DNA of 64,000 nt from Fibrella forsythiae (GCF_017353175.1 NZ_JAFMYW010000002.1:248001-312000), one strand, 5' to 3'; shown: positions 17,788 to 26,337, counted from the first letter of the stretch. A program made the numbers and translations. The notes: a model not told the origin generated them from the letters alone.

Positions 17788-17911
17788 GGTGTAAAATTAG
17801 GTTTCAAGTTTCAGGTTTCAAGTTTCAGGCGGCTTGCTCATTACCCATGCGGCAGTAAGCGACGTACCTGAAACTTGAAACCTGAAACCGGAAACCTAAT
17901 TTTACACCATG
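17785..17911. repeat. heptad-armed hairpin mirroring two divergent start codons (element B)
   Basis: Arms 17785-17829 and 17867-17911, 45 bp with two mismatches, loop 37 nt. The outer 21 bp are perfect and include the ATG of each divergent gene. Inward lie GGTTTCA/AGTTTCA-type 7-mers. The loop has a shorter inner pairing around GCTTAC/GTAAGC-like sequence and one copy of ACGTACC. Confidence 0.92.
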
Positions 17912-18463
17912 ACTAACAAATTTATCAGTCGATTGTTGGCTTATTTCGGCCGTGGCTTGCTGGCCATTGCGCCGCTGGGATTGACCATTTACGTCATATA
18001 TGGCGTATTCGTCTGGGTAGACGGATTGGTGCCGGTAAACATTCCGGGCATTGGTTTTCTGATCATGACCGGCATTATCCTGGCTTCTGGTCTGCTTATC
18101 TCAACGGTTATTCCGCAGTCGGTCGCGTCGTTGTTCGAGGGCTCGATCCGGCATTTGCCATTGGTCAGCCTGATCTATTTTTCGGTAAAAGACCTTATTT
18201 CAGCGTTTGTTGGCGATAAAAAGAAATTTAATCAGCCGGTGCTGATAACGATGAACCACGAGTCGGGTATTCGAAAAATCGGGTTTATTACACAAACCGA
18301 CCTGAGTCATTTCAACCTTTCCGACTCCGTAATGGTCTACTGTCCACATTCCTATGCGTTTTCGGGCGAACTATACATTGTGCCGGCCGACAATGTCAAG
18401 CTGCTGAACCTGTCGAGCGCCGAAGCCATGAAGCTTATCGTATCGGGCGGGGTGAGTAAGTAA
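17909..18463 (+). CDS. DUF502 family inner-membrane protein
   Basis: 184 residues. Two membrane helices near the N terminus (FGRGLLAIAPLGLTIYVIYGVFVW and IPGIGFLIMTGIILASGLLIS), then the family block LPLVSLIYFSVKDLISAFVGDKKKFNQPVLI and a soluble domain ending in the typical HSYAFSGELYIVPADNVKLLNLSSAEAMKLIVSGGV. Function of DUF502 proteins is not established. Divergent from the Ldh-family gene, with the whole gap taken by palindromic element B. Confidence 0.88.
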   Translation: MTNKFISRLLAYFGRGLLAIAPLGLTIYVIYGVFVWVDGLVPVNIPGIGFLIMTGIILASGLLISTVIPQSVASLFEGSIRHLPLVSLIYFSVKDLISAFVGDKKKFNQPVLITMNHESGIRKIGFITQTDLSHFNLSDSVMVYCPHSYAFSGELYIVPADNVKLLNLSSAEAMKLIVSGGVSK

Positions 18464-18537
18464 CTGCCTTCCCGCACAGGTAATGAAATAACCTTTCCTC
18501 AGCCCTATACGTTGAGCAGGTGTAAACGGTAACTGAT

Positions 18538-19194
18538 ATGAATATGCTACGCTTTCTGATGTTGGTTAATGTTGCCTGGTTCAGTGCAACGGTCTGCATG
18601 GCCCAACCGGCCACTGTTCCTGGCGTACGCATGCAGGAGCCACCGCAGCGCCCGGCCGCTTACCAGCCTTCGGCCGATACGTTGCCTGCCGTGGATGGGC
18701 AACCAAAGCTGACACCTAAAAGCCGTTATCTGGCCATCGACGTGACAGGTACGTTCGGGCGGTTTCATCGGTATCGGATTTTCCCCGGCGACAAGATGGC
18801 TTTCCGGGCCAAATCTGACGGCGATAAATACCGGTATCCACTTACTACCGTGAGCGACACGGCGTTCGCCATCGCGTTTCAGAATGAATTATACGAACAG
18901 CCGCAGGTGTTGTCGTTTCCATTGGTCGATGTGCAGCGGGTGTATCTGACGCACCGAATTCCGTTCGTTACTGAACTTGGCTATCTGCTGCCAGCTGCCG
19001 GCGTCATATTCGTGGTGGCTGACTTTGTCAATCCGCGAAGCCTGGACGGACGTACCGGCCGGTTTCAGTTCGACCGGAAGTCGCTGGTGCCGGGTGGTCT
19101 GATGGTACTGGGTGGTGCGCTCTGTTATAAATTATCACACCGAAGCTATACGATCAATGATCGGCATAGACTTAAAGTGATGTGGACCAATTGA
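18538..19194 (+). CDS. uncharacterised secreted/membrane protein
   Basis: 218 residues. Signal peptide MNMLRFLMLVNVAWFSATVCMAQ; a Pro-rich stretch to ~55; a small beta domain (KSRYLAIDVTGTFGRFHRYRIFPGDKMAFRAKSDGDKYRYPLTTVSDTAFAI) that looks like a ligand or scaffold fold; two hydrophobic segments (ELGYLLPAAGVIFVVADFV and LVPGGLMVLGGALCYKLSH). Family not recognised. Same strand as DUF502 with a 74-base gap. Confidence 0.6.
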   Translation: MNMLRFLMLVNVAWFSATVCMAQPATVPGVRMQEPPQRPAAYQPSADTLPAVDGQPKLTPKSRYLAIDVTGTFGRFHRYRIFPGDKMAFRAKSDGDKYRYPLTTVSDTAFAIAFQNELYEQPQVLSFPLVDVQRVYLTHRIPFVTELGYLLPAAGVIFVVADFVNPRSLDGRTGRFQFDRKSLVPGGLMVLGGALCYKLSHRSYTINDRHRLKVMWTN

Positions 19195-19270
19195 TTATCG
19201 ACGGTTTTTTGCCTGCAAGCCCCGTTGCACTATTAAACATTTATGAATTCTGACAAAGCCGTATACTGGA

Positions 19271-19302
19271 TTTGCTTTTACAAGAAGGTGACGGTATCTT
19301 TA
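19271..19302 (+). promoter_or_regulatory. predicted promoter for the receiver gene
   Basis: TTTG at 19271-19274, 20-base spacer, TATCTTTA at 19295-19302, one base off the TAnnTTTG consensus; ATG 33 bases downstream. Confidence 0.4.
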
Positions 19303-19335
19303 TACGTAAACAGTAAACCTACCAACTAACAGGGA

Positions 19336-19773
19336 ATGAACCAGCATACCATCTTTGTAGCTGAAGACGACGAGGATGATCAGTTTCTCCTCCAGACAGC
19401 ATTTGCCTCCACAGGGGTGGCGTGTGATCTTGTTTTCTTTACAAACGGGGAAGAACTAATCAGTCAGTTAGCCATAGCCGAAGAACGGCCAATAATGGTA
19501 TTGCTTGATTTGAATATGCCTATCATGGATGGCTTCCAGACGCTTACACATCTTCGCAATCAGGAGGCCTATAAAACAATGCCCGTACTGGTATTGACTA
19601 CCTCTAGCCAACGCGAAGATGTAACACGGGCCTATTCTCTGGGAGCTAACTCTTTCATTACCAAGCCACATCAGTACGCTGATTTGACCCGTACCGTTCA
19701 TCAGCTTCAACAGTTCTGGCTTTTAACGGCCAGTATTCCGCAGGCAGGAAAATCCAGGAGGGCGGCAGCGTAG
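19336..19773 (+). CDS. single-domain response regulator (Rcp1-like receiver)
   Basis: 145 residues. CheY fold: acidic pocket AEDDEDD at 9-15, phospho-acceptor Asp 58 in MVLLDLNMPIMDG, TTSSQ, and the conserved Lys in SFITKPHQY, with a short basic tail GKSRRAAA. The DDEDD start and HLR spacing resemble Rcp1-type receivers that pair with PAS/phytochrome-like kinases. No kinase is adjacent, so it is an orphan. A phylum-type promoter candidate lies just upstream, suggesting its own transcription. Confidence 0.9.
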   Translation: MNQHTIFVAEDDEDDQFLLQTAFASTGVACDLVFFTNGEELISQLAIAEERPIMVLLDLNMPIMDGFQTLTHLRNQEAYKTMPVLVLTTSSQREDVTRAYSLGANSFITKPHQYADLTRTVHQLQQFWLLTASIPQAGKSRRAAA

Positions 19774-19863
19774 ACGTATTCCCGCCCATCTTTTTTGATA
19801 GGATTAGCAAGTCTGGGGTGGTGTTTAACCAAGTCGTTGCCGAAAAATGCGTTCTTTTGCGGG

Positions 19864-21105
19864 ATGAATGCCCTCTTACTGACGCCCCCCACGAAGCCCG
19901 TTCGGGCTACCGTTGCCTTAGCCTCATCGAAAAGTGAAAGCAACCGCGCACTGATTCTCGATGCGCTCACCGGTTTTCGCTGCCAGCTCGACAACCTCTC
20001 AACCGCCCGCGATACGCAGACGATGATTCGGCTGCTGCGCGATACCAACGCCGAAACAGCCGATGTGCTCGATGCAGGAACAACCATGCGTTTCCTGACT
20101 GCCTACTTCGCCCTGACCGGCCAAACCAAGATCATGACCGGCACGCCCCGTATGTGCGAACGCCCGATTGGCTTGCTGGTTGAGGCGTTGCGTACGCTCG
20201 GAGCGGAGGTAACGTACCTGGGACAGGATGGCTATCCACCGTTGCAAACAGCCGGTTTTCAGTCGACGGGAGTCAGCGAACTCAGTATTCGGGGCGACGT
20301 GAGCAGTCAGTACATTTCGGCGCTGGCTATGCTGGCTCCCTACTTACCTACCGGCCTGACGCTGCACCTGACAGGTACGTTAGGGTCAGTGCCATATATG
20401 ACAATGACGCTGCAACAAATGGCGGTGTTCGGAGTAACGCCTATCGCCGACTGGACGGCCCAAACGATCACAATTCCCGCAGGTACGTATCAGCCAACCA
20501 CCTACGCCATCGAGTCTGACTGGTCGGGGGCGAGCTACTGGTTTAGCACGGTGGCTCTTGCCGACGATGCTGATATTGAACTGTTGGGGCTGAAAGAGCA
20601 ATCGCTTCAGGGCGACAGTGCCATTGTGGACATTATGGATCAACTGGGCGTGCAGGCAACGTATACGGGCCGGGGATTCAGGCTCACCAAAAAAAACGCC
20701 GCTACACAGATTGAGGTCGATTTTACCAACTGCCCCGATCTGGCGCAGACTGTAGCTGTTTGCTGCGCTATGAAAGGCATTCCGGCCACCTTTACCGGCA
20801 TCGAAAGCCTGAAGATCAAAGAGACAGACCGGGTTGTAGCTATTCAAAACGAGCTTCGCAAGTTTGGTGCTGATCTGGTGGAGGTGGTGCCCAACGAACG
20901 CTACGAAGTGCATGCTGCTACAGCATCAGTCAACAGCGAGCCTGTTCAAATTAATACGTATGATGATCACCGGATGGCGATGGCCTTCGCGCCCATTGCC
21001 ATGCTCCGCCCCGTTGTGATCGAAGAGCCGGGCGTGGTAGCCAAATCATACCCTTCTTTTTGGGAAGACTTTAGTCAGGTTTCTGTTATAGAACCTGTTA
21101 GCTGA
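19864..21105 (+). CDS. aroA: 3-phosphoshikimate 1-carboxyvinyltransferase (EPSP synthase)
   Basis: About 413 residues from the ATG at 19864 (open from 19795, but the fold starts at LLLTPPTKPVRATVALASSKSESNRALILDAL). Sixth step of the shikimate pathway: shikimate-3-phosphate plus PEP to EPSP. Seen: the ASSKSESNRAL phosphate-binding loop, LDAGTTMRFLTAYFAL, RMCERPIGLLVEALRTLGAEV, SSQYISALAMLAPYLP, IESDWSGASYW, KIKETDRVVAIQNELRKFGAD with catalytic Lys/Glu/Asp, and YDDHRMAMAFAP. It is slightly shorter than E. coli AroA and of the divergent Bacteroidota type. Followed by a terminator-like hairpin. Confidence 0.95.
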   Translation: MNALLLTPPTKPVRATVALASSKSESNRALILDALTGFRCQLDNLSTARDTQTMIRLLRDTNAETADVLDAGTTMRFLTAYFALTGQTKIMTGTPRMCERPIGLLVEALRTLGAEVTYLGQDGYPPLQTAGFQSTGVSELSIRGDVSSQYISALAMLAPYLPTGLTLHLTGTLGSVPYMTMTLQQMAVFGVTPIADWTAQTITIPAGTYQPTTYAIESDWSGASYWFSTVALADDADIELLGLKEQSLQGDSAIVDIMDQLGVQATYTGRGFRLTKKNAATQIEVDFTNCPDLAQTVAVCCAMKGIPATFTGIESLKIKETDRVVAIQNELRKFGADLVEVVPNERYEVHAATASVNSEPVQINTYDDHRMAMAFAPIAMLRPVVIEEPGVVAKSYPSFWEDFSQVSVIEPVS

Positions 21106-21110
21106 AAGGT

Positions 21111-21160
21111 ATACTCCTGTAGTGGATTCGGTCCAGAGCGCGAAGCCACTGCAGGAATAG
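21111..21160. terminator. terminator-like hairpin after aroA
   Basis: Arms 21111-21130 and 21141-21160 pair at 16 of 20 positions around CCTG(T/C)AGTGG; 10-nt loop; lies between convergent aroA and the TIM-barrel gene. No strong T run. Confidence 0.5.
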
Positions 21161-21171
21161 GTATCAAGCTG

Positions 21172-22053
21172 CTATGTTTTCGCTAACATCCGGTCGAAAA
21201 CGGCCCGTTGCTCTTTCATAGACGCTACCTTATCGGCCGGATTAGTATGACACTCCAGCAGCACCCAACCGGTGTAGTTTAGTTTCGCCAGGTTGTTCAG
21301 CAGGTCCTGATACGGATAATCAGTGCGGTTGAGTTCACGTACGTGGCAGGTAGCGCCGAGCCGATTGCTGACCAGATCAAAATTGGCCTGAAAGCCGTTG
21401 CCATTCAGATCTTGCGGGTTGCAGTTCCAGCAGATCGTGGCATTTGGGTGGCTGGCAACATCCATAATCTGTTTAATCACTGGCAATTCCTGCGTTTCTT
21501 CGCCATGCACTTCCAGCCTGATCTGTTGGCCTAACGTAGCACCATAACGGGCCAGTTCGTTCAACGATTCGCCGATCTGGGCCAACGTTTTGTCAATCGG
21601 AACGTCTTTATGCAGCCCGTTGGGTTTCACCTTAACGCCTGTGCCACCTACCTCAGCACTCAGCCGAATGAACTCCTTTGCCCGTTCGATAGAGGCCTTT
21701 AATTGCGCCTGGTCAACAAAATCAAATTGCTGATTGGTGCCTAACCCAACCAGTTTTACCGGGCCGTCGGCAAATTGCTTTCTGACCTCACGCCGTTGGG
21801 CAGCGGTAAGGCCGGGCATTACGCCATGGGCATGATCAACGCGCAGCTCCACCCCCAGAATAGCTGTTTCTGCACAGTTTTTCAGCAATGTAGGCAGATC
21901 CCAGTCTTTCCCCCACAGGTAGGTGACGAATCCAAGCTTGATGCCAGACTTGCTGGTTATCAGGTCGTTGGCAAATGACGGCCCAGCCATGAGTGAAGCG
22001 CCTGCCAGTATAGACAGGTCTTTCAGGAATGTTTTTCTGTCAATTGATTGCAT
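21172..22053 (-). CDS. exported sugar phosphate isomerase/epimerase-like TIM-barrel protein
   Basis: About 293 residues from the ATG at 22053. N terminus MQSIDRKTFLKDLSILAGASLMAGPSFA looks like an export signal of the Tat-like or Sec type, as is common for this family in Bacteroidota. Xylose-isomerase-like AP2 endonuclease 2 fold: GIKLGFVTYLWGKDWDLPTLLKNCAETAILGVELRVDHAHGVMPGLT, TGVKVKPNGLHKDVP, RLEVHGEETQELPVIKQIMDVASHPNATICWNCNPQDL, CHVRELNRTDYPY, WVLLECHTNPADK. Candidate metal ligands are the Glu/His of EVHGEE and the C-terminal ECH. Substrate unknown. Confidence 0.88.
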   Translation of the reverse strand: MQSIDRKTFLKDLSILAGASLMAGPSFANDLITSKSGIKLGFVTYLWGKDWDLPTLLKNCAETAILGVELRVDHAHGVMPGLTAAQRREVRKQFADGPVKLVGLGTNQQFDFVDQAQLKASIERAKEFIRLSAEVGGTGVKVKPNGLHKDVPIDKTLAQIGESLNELARYGATLGQQIRLEVHGEETQELPVIKQIMDVASHPNATICWNCNPQDLNGNGFQANFDLVSNRLGATCHVRELNRTDYPYQDLLNNLAKLNYTGWVLLECHTNPADKVASMKEQRAVFDRMLAKT

Positions 22054-22270
22054 GGCATTGAGGTTCAGCAAGTTGCGGTGCCATTAATAAGGGCGGCGTG
22101 CCCGGTGCCTAGCCAGACAAAGTTGATCATTACGGCATATTACTTGTCGGGAGGGAGTAAACGCACAACGACCTAAAACCGGTAGTAGTACGATGCATCC
22201 AGGCATTGGCGTGTTGAAGCAGGCTGGACCGTTTGTTACCTGACCAGCGATTGATGACCGGTAAGGGCTT

Positions 22271-22762
22271 CTAAACCCTTTTTTTATCCCTTAACGCGGC
22301 TTTTTGTACTCGTTGGTGAATCCACCATGCCCCGATTGGTAATACAAAAACTAATAAAAAGGTGGTAAGCCCGTTGACGCTGAGTACTCTTTCGCTTTCA
22401 CTCGACAAAAGCAATTTAGTGATCGTGTATGCTAAAAAGATATAGCATAAAAGTCGCCAAACAGAGATGTTGGTTCCGCCCATATAGGTTGTGTCGATTG
22501 CAAACCAGGATTGAAGTGTTATGGTGAGCCCCAGTAGTAAAAGGACGGCATAAAATGGTTTTTTGAATTGCGTAGTCTGGCATACACTGCTTACGGTCAA
22601 TACGTTGTAAGCAGCATAATACCAGCCGAGTGTGAGCAGGCAAAAAATCCAGAATACCAGTTCGCTGCTTTTGTAGGCATCAGGGAGAATCAGGTCTGTC
22701 CAGACAGGTATGAACAGCATGAAGGCCATCAGTTTATGGCTGATCTTCAAGAATAACGTCAT
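22271..22762 (-). CDS. uncharacterised four-helix membrane protein
   Basis: 163 residues with four or more hydrophobic segments (LMAFMLFIPVWTDLIL, LVFWIFCLLTLGWYYAAYNVL, PFYAVLLLLGLTITLQSWF, LTTFLLVFVLPIGAWWIHQ) and a basic C terminus RVQKAALRDKKRV. I do not recognise a family. The gene is clearly more AT-rich than its neighbours, which hints at separate ancestry. The 200-base gap to the upstream TIM-barrel gene holds a lone remnant of the GGGCGGC(A/G)TG repeat near 22085-22100 and a small hairpin at 22263-22285. Confidence 0.6.
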   Translation of the reverse strand: MTLFLKISHKLMAFMLFIPVWTDLILPDAYKSSELVFWIFCLLTLGWYYAAYNVLTVSSVCQTTQFKKPFYAVLLLLGLTITLQSWFAIDTTYMGGTNISVWRLLCYIFLAYTITKLLLSSESERVLSVNGLTTFLLVFVLPIGAWWIHQRVQKAALRDKKRV

Positions 22763-22835
22763 ACAGAAAGATAACGGATTCTTGCCTAAATAACAGTCCA
22801 GGCGGCCAGATCGGCTTTCTGTTCTTAGCCCGGAT

Positions 22836-23474
22836 CTATTCCCAGTCTACTTCGCCCAGTCCATGCCGGATTACCTCAAACTCGTCGGTGGTAGCGTTGA
22901 TGATCGTGGATGGTGCATACCCGCCGTAGCCCCCGTCTATGACAATATCCACGTCGTGGCGGTAAGTTTCGTAGATCAGTTCGGGGTCGGTGCTGTAGGC
23001 GATGCCTTCGGGCAGGTCTTCGGGGCCACCTTCGCGCAGGGTTGTGGTGATGATCGGGTTGCCCAGTTCCTGTACCAGTAACCGCGGAATATCGTTATCA
23101 GGCACACGAATACCTACGGTTTTCTTACTGGAATTGAGCAGTTTAGGTACGTTGTTGTTGGCATCCAGAATGAACGTATAAGGTCCGGGCAACAGTCGCT
23201 TCATGAGCTTGAAAGCCGAATTGCTCACGCGGGCATAGTCGGCAATGTGACTCAGATCGTAGCAGATAAAGGAGAAGTCGTTCTTCTGTGGTTTGATGCC
23301 CTTGATACGGGCTACCCGTTCAACCGCCCGTGCATTATGGATATCGCAGCCGAGGCCGTAAATGGTGTCGGTTGGGTAGATAACCACCGCCCCATCACTC
23401 AGGGCTTTTGCTATCTGACGAATCCGGTTCAGATCAGGGTTTTTTGGATAAAGCTTAATGAACTCAGCAGGCAT
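22836..23474 (-). CDS. L-threonylcarbamoyladenylate synthase (Sua5/YciO/YrdC family)
   Basis: About 212 residues from the ATG at 23474; the frame is open to 23543 but the family start MPAEFIKLYPKNPDLNRIRQIAKAL fits the later ATG. It makes threonylcarbamoyl-AMP for the t6A37 modification of ANN-decoding tRNAs. Seen: GAVVIYPTDTIYGLGCDIHNARAVERVARIKG, KNDFSFICYDLSHIADYARVSN, RLLPGPYTFILDAN, KKTVGIRVPDNDIPRLLVQELG, PIITTTLREGG, DIVIDGGYGGYAPSTIIN. The short form lacks the Sua5 C-terminal domain; the YciO branch of the family, with uncertain role, is an alternative reading. Confidence 0.88.
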   Translation of the reverse strand: MPAEFIKLYPKNPDLNRIRQIAKALSDGAVVIYPTDTIYGLGCDIHNARAVERVARIKGIKPQKNDFSFICYDLSHIADYARVSNSAFKLMKRLLPGPYTFILDANNNVPKLLNSSKKTVGIRVPDNDIPRLLVQELGNPIITTTLREGGPEDLPEGIAYSTDPELIYETYRHDVDIVIDGGYGGYAPSTIINATTDEFEVIRHGLGEVDWE

Positions 23475-23543
23475 AGAGGGACAGTTATCAGTGAACAAGT
23501 AACAGGGAAGAACGTCGTTTGGGTACGTTAGTCTGTATAACAA

Positions 23544-23564
23544 TTGATAACTGATAATTGATCA
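23544..23564. repeat. degenerate heptad remnant (element G)
   Basis: Three consecutive 7-mers of the TTGATAA type (TTGATAA, CTGATAA, TTGATCA). A partial inverted match (CAGTTATCA) lies near 23481, so this may be a decayed member of the heptad hairpin family in the gap between the Sua5-like gene and the glycosyltransferase. Confidence 0.5.
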
Positions 23565-23578
23565 CTACTACCTGTTTA

Positions 23579-24592
23579 TCATTTTGTTGCCAGCCGATAC
23601 CGACGGTACACGCCATTGACGGGAAGATGTATACGACACAAAAGAAGAATAACCCGCGACGGAAGACCAATCGGTTCGATATGGCCAAGCAAGCGACCAA
23701 ACCGGGCCGCCAGTTCGTACTGCTCTGCGTAGAAGCATTTACGGATAAACTGCCGGATTCGGCTGGCCAGGGCCTTATACTCGTCGGCTGTCTGGCAAAG
23801 GTCGTAGGCTTTCTGACAAACCCGCCAGGTAGACTCAAGCAGTGGGTTATCGACCCGTAACACGTGCTGGCTCTGCGAGCTGGACAGTAACCGTTTCTGC
23901 GTCAGTACTTCGTCGATGTAGGCATAGCGGTGCGTGCGTGACGAACGTACCCAGAAGTCGAAATCTTCGTAGGCCAGCGTTTCATCGTATCCGCCCAATG
24001 CCGTCAGCATGTTGTGGCGCATCATCATGGTGGGTGTGTTGATGAAGTAACGCGTCAAGACCTCCTGAAAGACATCGCCGGTGGGCACCCGCTCTGTTGT
24101 TCGGCCATCGGGCCGAACAGGGTGATGATGTCTTAGAAACTCACCCCGGGCATCAATGTAGGTTGCATTTGAAAACACCACACCATAATAGGCAGGCAGC
24201 GAAATAAACTGTTCAACCTGCCGGGCTACCCGTTGCGGCAGCATGATGTCGTCGGCCGACAGATCAATAATGTACTCGCCAATAGCCAGCGATAACCCCT
24301 GATTAAACGCCCGACAAAGGCCCCGATTGACGGTATTTTGAATAAAACGGGTAGACGGATACTGGGCGCAGAAGCTGGTAATGGCGGCCACAGACCCGTC
24401 ACTGCTGGCATTGTCAATAACAATCAGTTCCACATTCGGGTAAGTCTGGTTGATAACCGACCGGAGGCTTTCCTGAACGAATTGAGCGTGGTTATAACAA
24501 GTGCATATTACTGATACCCAGGGTTTATGCTTATTCAGGAATGGCGCCATCGGAATGTTGACGCTCGCCTGGGTGATCCGTTGGCGATCCAT
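23579..24592 (-). CDS. family 2 glycosyltransferase
   Basis: 337 residues; the ATG at 24592 or the later in-frame ATG (MAPFLNKHKPWVSV) could be the start. GT-A fold: WVSVICTCYNHAQFVQESLRSVINQTYPNVELIVIDNASSDGSVAAI, nucleotide-binding LSADDIMLPQRVARQVEQF with a DxD-like ADD, then TPTMMMRHNMLTALGGYDETLAYEDFDFWVRSS, the usual ED acceptor-side motif. It transfers a sugar from a nucleotide donor, probably to a surface glycan. No other polysaccharide genes are adjacent, so the product is unknown. C-terminal ~90 residues are basic and family-specific. Confidence 0.9.
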   Translation of the reverse strand: MDRQRITQASVNIPMAPFLNKHKPWVSVICTCYNHAQFVQESLRSVINQTYPNVELIVIDNASSDGSVAAITSFCAQYPSTRFIQNTVNRGLCRAFNQGLSLAIGEYIIDLSADDIMLPQRVARQVEQFISLPAYYGVVFSNATYIDARGEFLRHHHPVRPDGRTTERVPTGDVFQEVLTRYFINTPTMMMRHNMLTALGGYDETLAYEDFDFWVRSSRTHRYAYIDEVLTQKRLLSSSQSQHVLRVDNPLLESTWRVCQKAYDLCQTADEYKALASRIRQFIRKCFYAEQYELAARFGRLLGHIEPIGLPSRVILLLCRIHLPVNGVYRRYRLATK

Positions 24593-24819
24593 ATTACCTG
24601 TCTTTGTTGGAGAAAGTCCTTAACAATACTATACGATATGAAAGTAACAGGTTACCTATTACTGAACGCTTTTTTTTGAGTAACCGGAATTTAGTGACTT
24701 ATTTTTTAGTGTCAACGGATGTTTGGCACAGTTTTTCGATAGTAGTATGTACGCGAATCGGGAGGCGTGCCAAAGTGCCTGCTACCCGACCGCGATCACA
24801 TTTATGGGTTAGGGTTCGC

Positions 24820-24858
24820 AAATGCCACTTCACGTGTTGGAGGTGGCATTTGTTGTTT
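24820..24858. terminator. hairpin overlapping the 3' end of the YihY gene
   Basis: AAATGCCAC (24820-24828) pairs with GTGGCATTT (24843-24851); on the plus strand it is followed by GTTGTTTTCC. The stop of the minus-strand YihY gene lies in the loop. The rest of the 237-base gap 24593-24829 is AT-rich with no gene seen; a weak GG-N10-CG sigma-54-like sequence is at 24723-24739. Confidence 0.45.
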
Positions 24859-25786
24859 TCCGGGCAACCGACGGATTCTTGTCGCCTTCCAGGTCGAACA
24901 GGACCACATTCATTTCATAGCCAAGCACCAGCAACAGGCAAATCAGGTTTGTCCAGATCATCAGGGCGATGAGTGTACCGATGGAGCCGTACACCTTGTT
25001 GTATGAACTGAAGTTGGAAACGTAGTAGGAGAAGGCCAGCGTAGTCAGCACAATAAGCACCGAGGCCGTTATGGATCCGGGCATGATAAACGGCCACTTC
25101 AGGTTCACGTCTGGCCCGTACTTGTAAATAACCGATACTACGCCCACAAAAACAGCAAACACCAGCAGATAACGGGCAATTTTAAGCAGGTAATAAAAAA
25201 CGATATTATTGAAAACACCGAACTTAAGCAGGTAGTCGATCACCACGCCTCCGATTACCAACAGGCCAATGGCCAGAATCAGCGAGATCGCCAGCGCCAC
25301 GGTGAGGAGCACGGCAATACCCCGTTTAGCCAGGAAACCGCGTCGTTCGGCCGTTTTGTGTGAGGCGTTGAAGGCGTTCATCAGGGCCACCATACCACTG
25401 GTGGCCGAATAGAGCGCCAGCAGAAACCCGAATGATAACACCCCACCCCGTGGCTGACTAATTATGTCCTTAATCGTAGTGTTTACCGTGGCGAAAGCGC
25501 CAATAGGCAATGCCTGGGCAAAAAACTGCATGATCTGTCCTTCCAGATCCGGTATGAATTTGATAAACGGGATGAGCGTAAAGAGAAAAATAACCGTTGG
25601 AAAAATGGCCAAAATGAGGTTGTAAGCCACCGACGCAGCCCGCTCACTCAGGTCATTGTCGACAATCTTGTCGGTGATCCTGTTCAAAAAGCTGTACCAG
25701 TCGTTTGTCGAATTAAAGGCGTTGTGCGTACGTAGCCAGACCCGCGTTCCCGACAGCGCTTTAAAGCTCATTAGTTTTTGAAACAT
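24830..25786 (-). CDS. YihY/BrkB family inner-membrane protein
   Basis: 318 residues with six membrane helices. Seen: NRITDKIVDNDLSERAASVAYNLILAIFPTVIFLFTLIPFI, the family core, FGFLLALYSATSGMVALMNAFNASHKTAERRGFLAKRGIAVLLTVALAISLIL, YLLVFAVFVGVVSVIYKYGPDVNLKWPFIMPGSITASVLIVLTTLAFSYYVSNFSSYNKVYGSIGTLIALMIWTNLICLLLVLGYEMN. The family was once called ribonuclease BN, now considered wrong; role unknown. Upstream it faces hairpin element C, which starts 8 bases before its ATG. Confidence 0.92.
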   Translation of the reverse strand: MFQKLMSFKALSGTRVWLRTHNAFNSTNDWYSFLNRITDKIVDNDLSERAASVAYNLILAIFPTVIFLFTLIPFIKFIPDLEGQIMQFFAQALPIGAFATVNTTIKDIISQPRGGVLSFGFLLALYSATSGMVALMNAFNASHKTAERRGFLAKRGIAVLLTVALAISLILAIGLLVIGGVVIDYLLKFGVFNNIVFYYLLKIARYLLVFAVFVGVVSVIYKYGPDVNLKWPFIMPGSITASVLIVLTTLAFSYYVSNFSSYNKVYGSIGTLIALMIWTNLICLLLVLGYEMNVVLFDLEGDKNPSVARKTTNATSNT

Positions 25787-25794
25787 AAGCTAAC

Positions 25795-25897
25795 GGATTT
25801 TGGATTTGGGATTGCGGATTTGGGATTTGCTCCGCTGGATATAGTCCCGAACTTAAGCGGAGCAAATCCCAAATCCGCAATCCCAAATCCGACATCC
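25795..25897. repeat. heptad-armed intergenic hairpin (element C)
   Basis: Arms 25795-25836 and 25856-25897, 42 bp with two mismatches, 19-nt loop. Five tandem 7-mers of GGATTTG type, then tip TTTGCTCCGCT. It begins 8 bases from the YihY ATG and ends 2 bases from the thioesterase stop, filling the gap. Confidence 0.92.
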
Positions 25898-25899
25898 TT

Positions 25900-26328
25900 C
25901 TATACTAAGCCAACTTCCGGGGCAAAAAAAGGTTTCAGGTGGTCGAGGAGCGTAGCTGGTGCTGCCGTGAGCCGTCCGGTATCGGCGCGCTGGAAGACCA
26001 GCGTAGTTTGTCCGGTATGGAGCAGTTCGCCCGCTTCATTGCTGATGGCGTATCGAAACACGATCCGGGCGCGGGGTAGTTCAGGAATGGTTACCGTCAC
26101 GGTGAGCAGATCATCGTAGCGGGCAGGTTTCAGGTAGCGCGATGTATTTTCGTATACCGGCATCATAATGCCCGAGGCCTCCATCTCTTTATAGGAAAAC
26201 CCGAGGCTACGCAACGCCTCCACCCGGCCAATTTCGTAGAACCGCGCATAGTTGCCGTAATACACGTACCCCATCTGGTCTGTGTCGGCATAACGTACCC
26301 GGAACGGAGGAACAAGGAAGGTGAACAT
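25900..26328 (-). CDS. YbgC/FadM-like acyl-CoA thioesterase (hotdog fold)
   Basis: 142 residues, the family length. Hydrolyses acyl-CoA thioesters in the cytoplasm. Seen: FRVRYADTDQMGYVYYGNYARFYEIGRVEALRSLGFSY with the catalytic Asp of the YADTD(Q)MG motif and YYGNY, then RYLKPARYDDLLTVTVTI and the strand ARIVFRYAISNEAGELLHTGQTTLVF. Lies between two heptad hairpins (C downstream, D upstream) in a minus-strand run with mltG and yihY. Confidence 0.92.
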   Translation of the reverse strand: MFTFLVPPFRVRYADTDQMGYVYYGNYARFYEIGRVEALRSLGFSYKEMEASGIMMPVYENTSRYLKPARYDDLLTVTVTIPELPRARIVFRYAISNEAGELLHTGQTTLVFQRADTGRLTAAPATLLDHLKPFFAPEVGLV

Positions 26329-26337
26329 AGGGGGAAG

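Noticed and set aside
22263-22285. Hairpin plus T7 run as a terminator
   Set aside because: It is oriented for a plus-strand transcript, but the genes on both sides are on the minus strand; no plus-strand gene precedes it.
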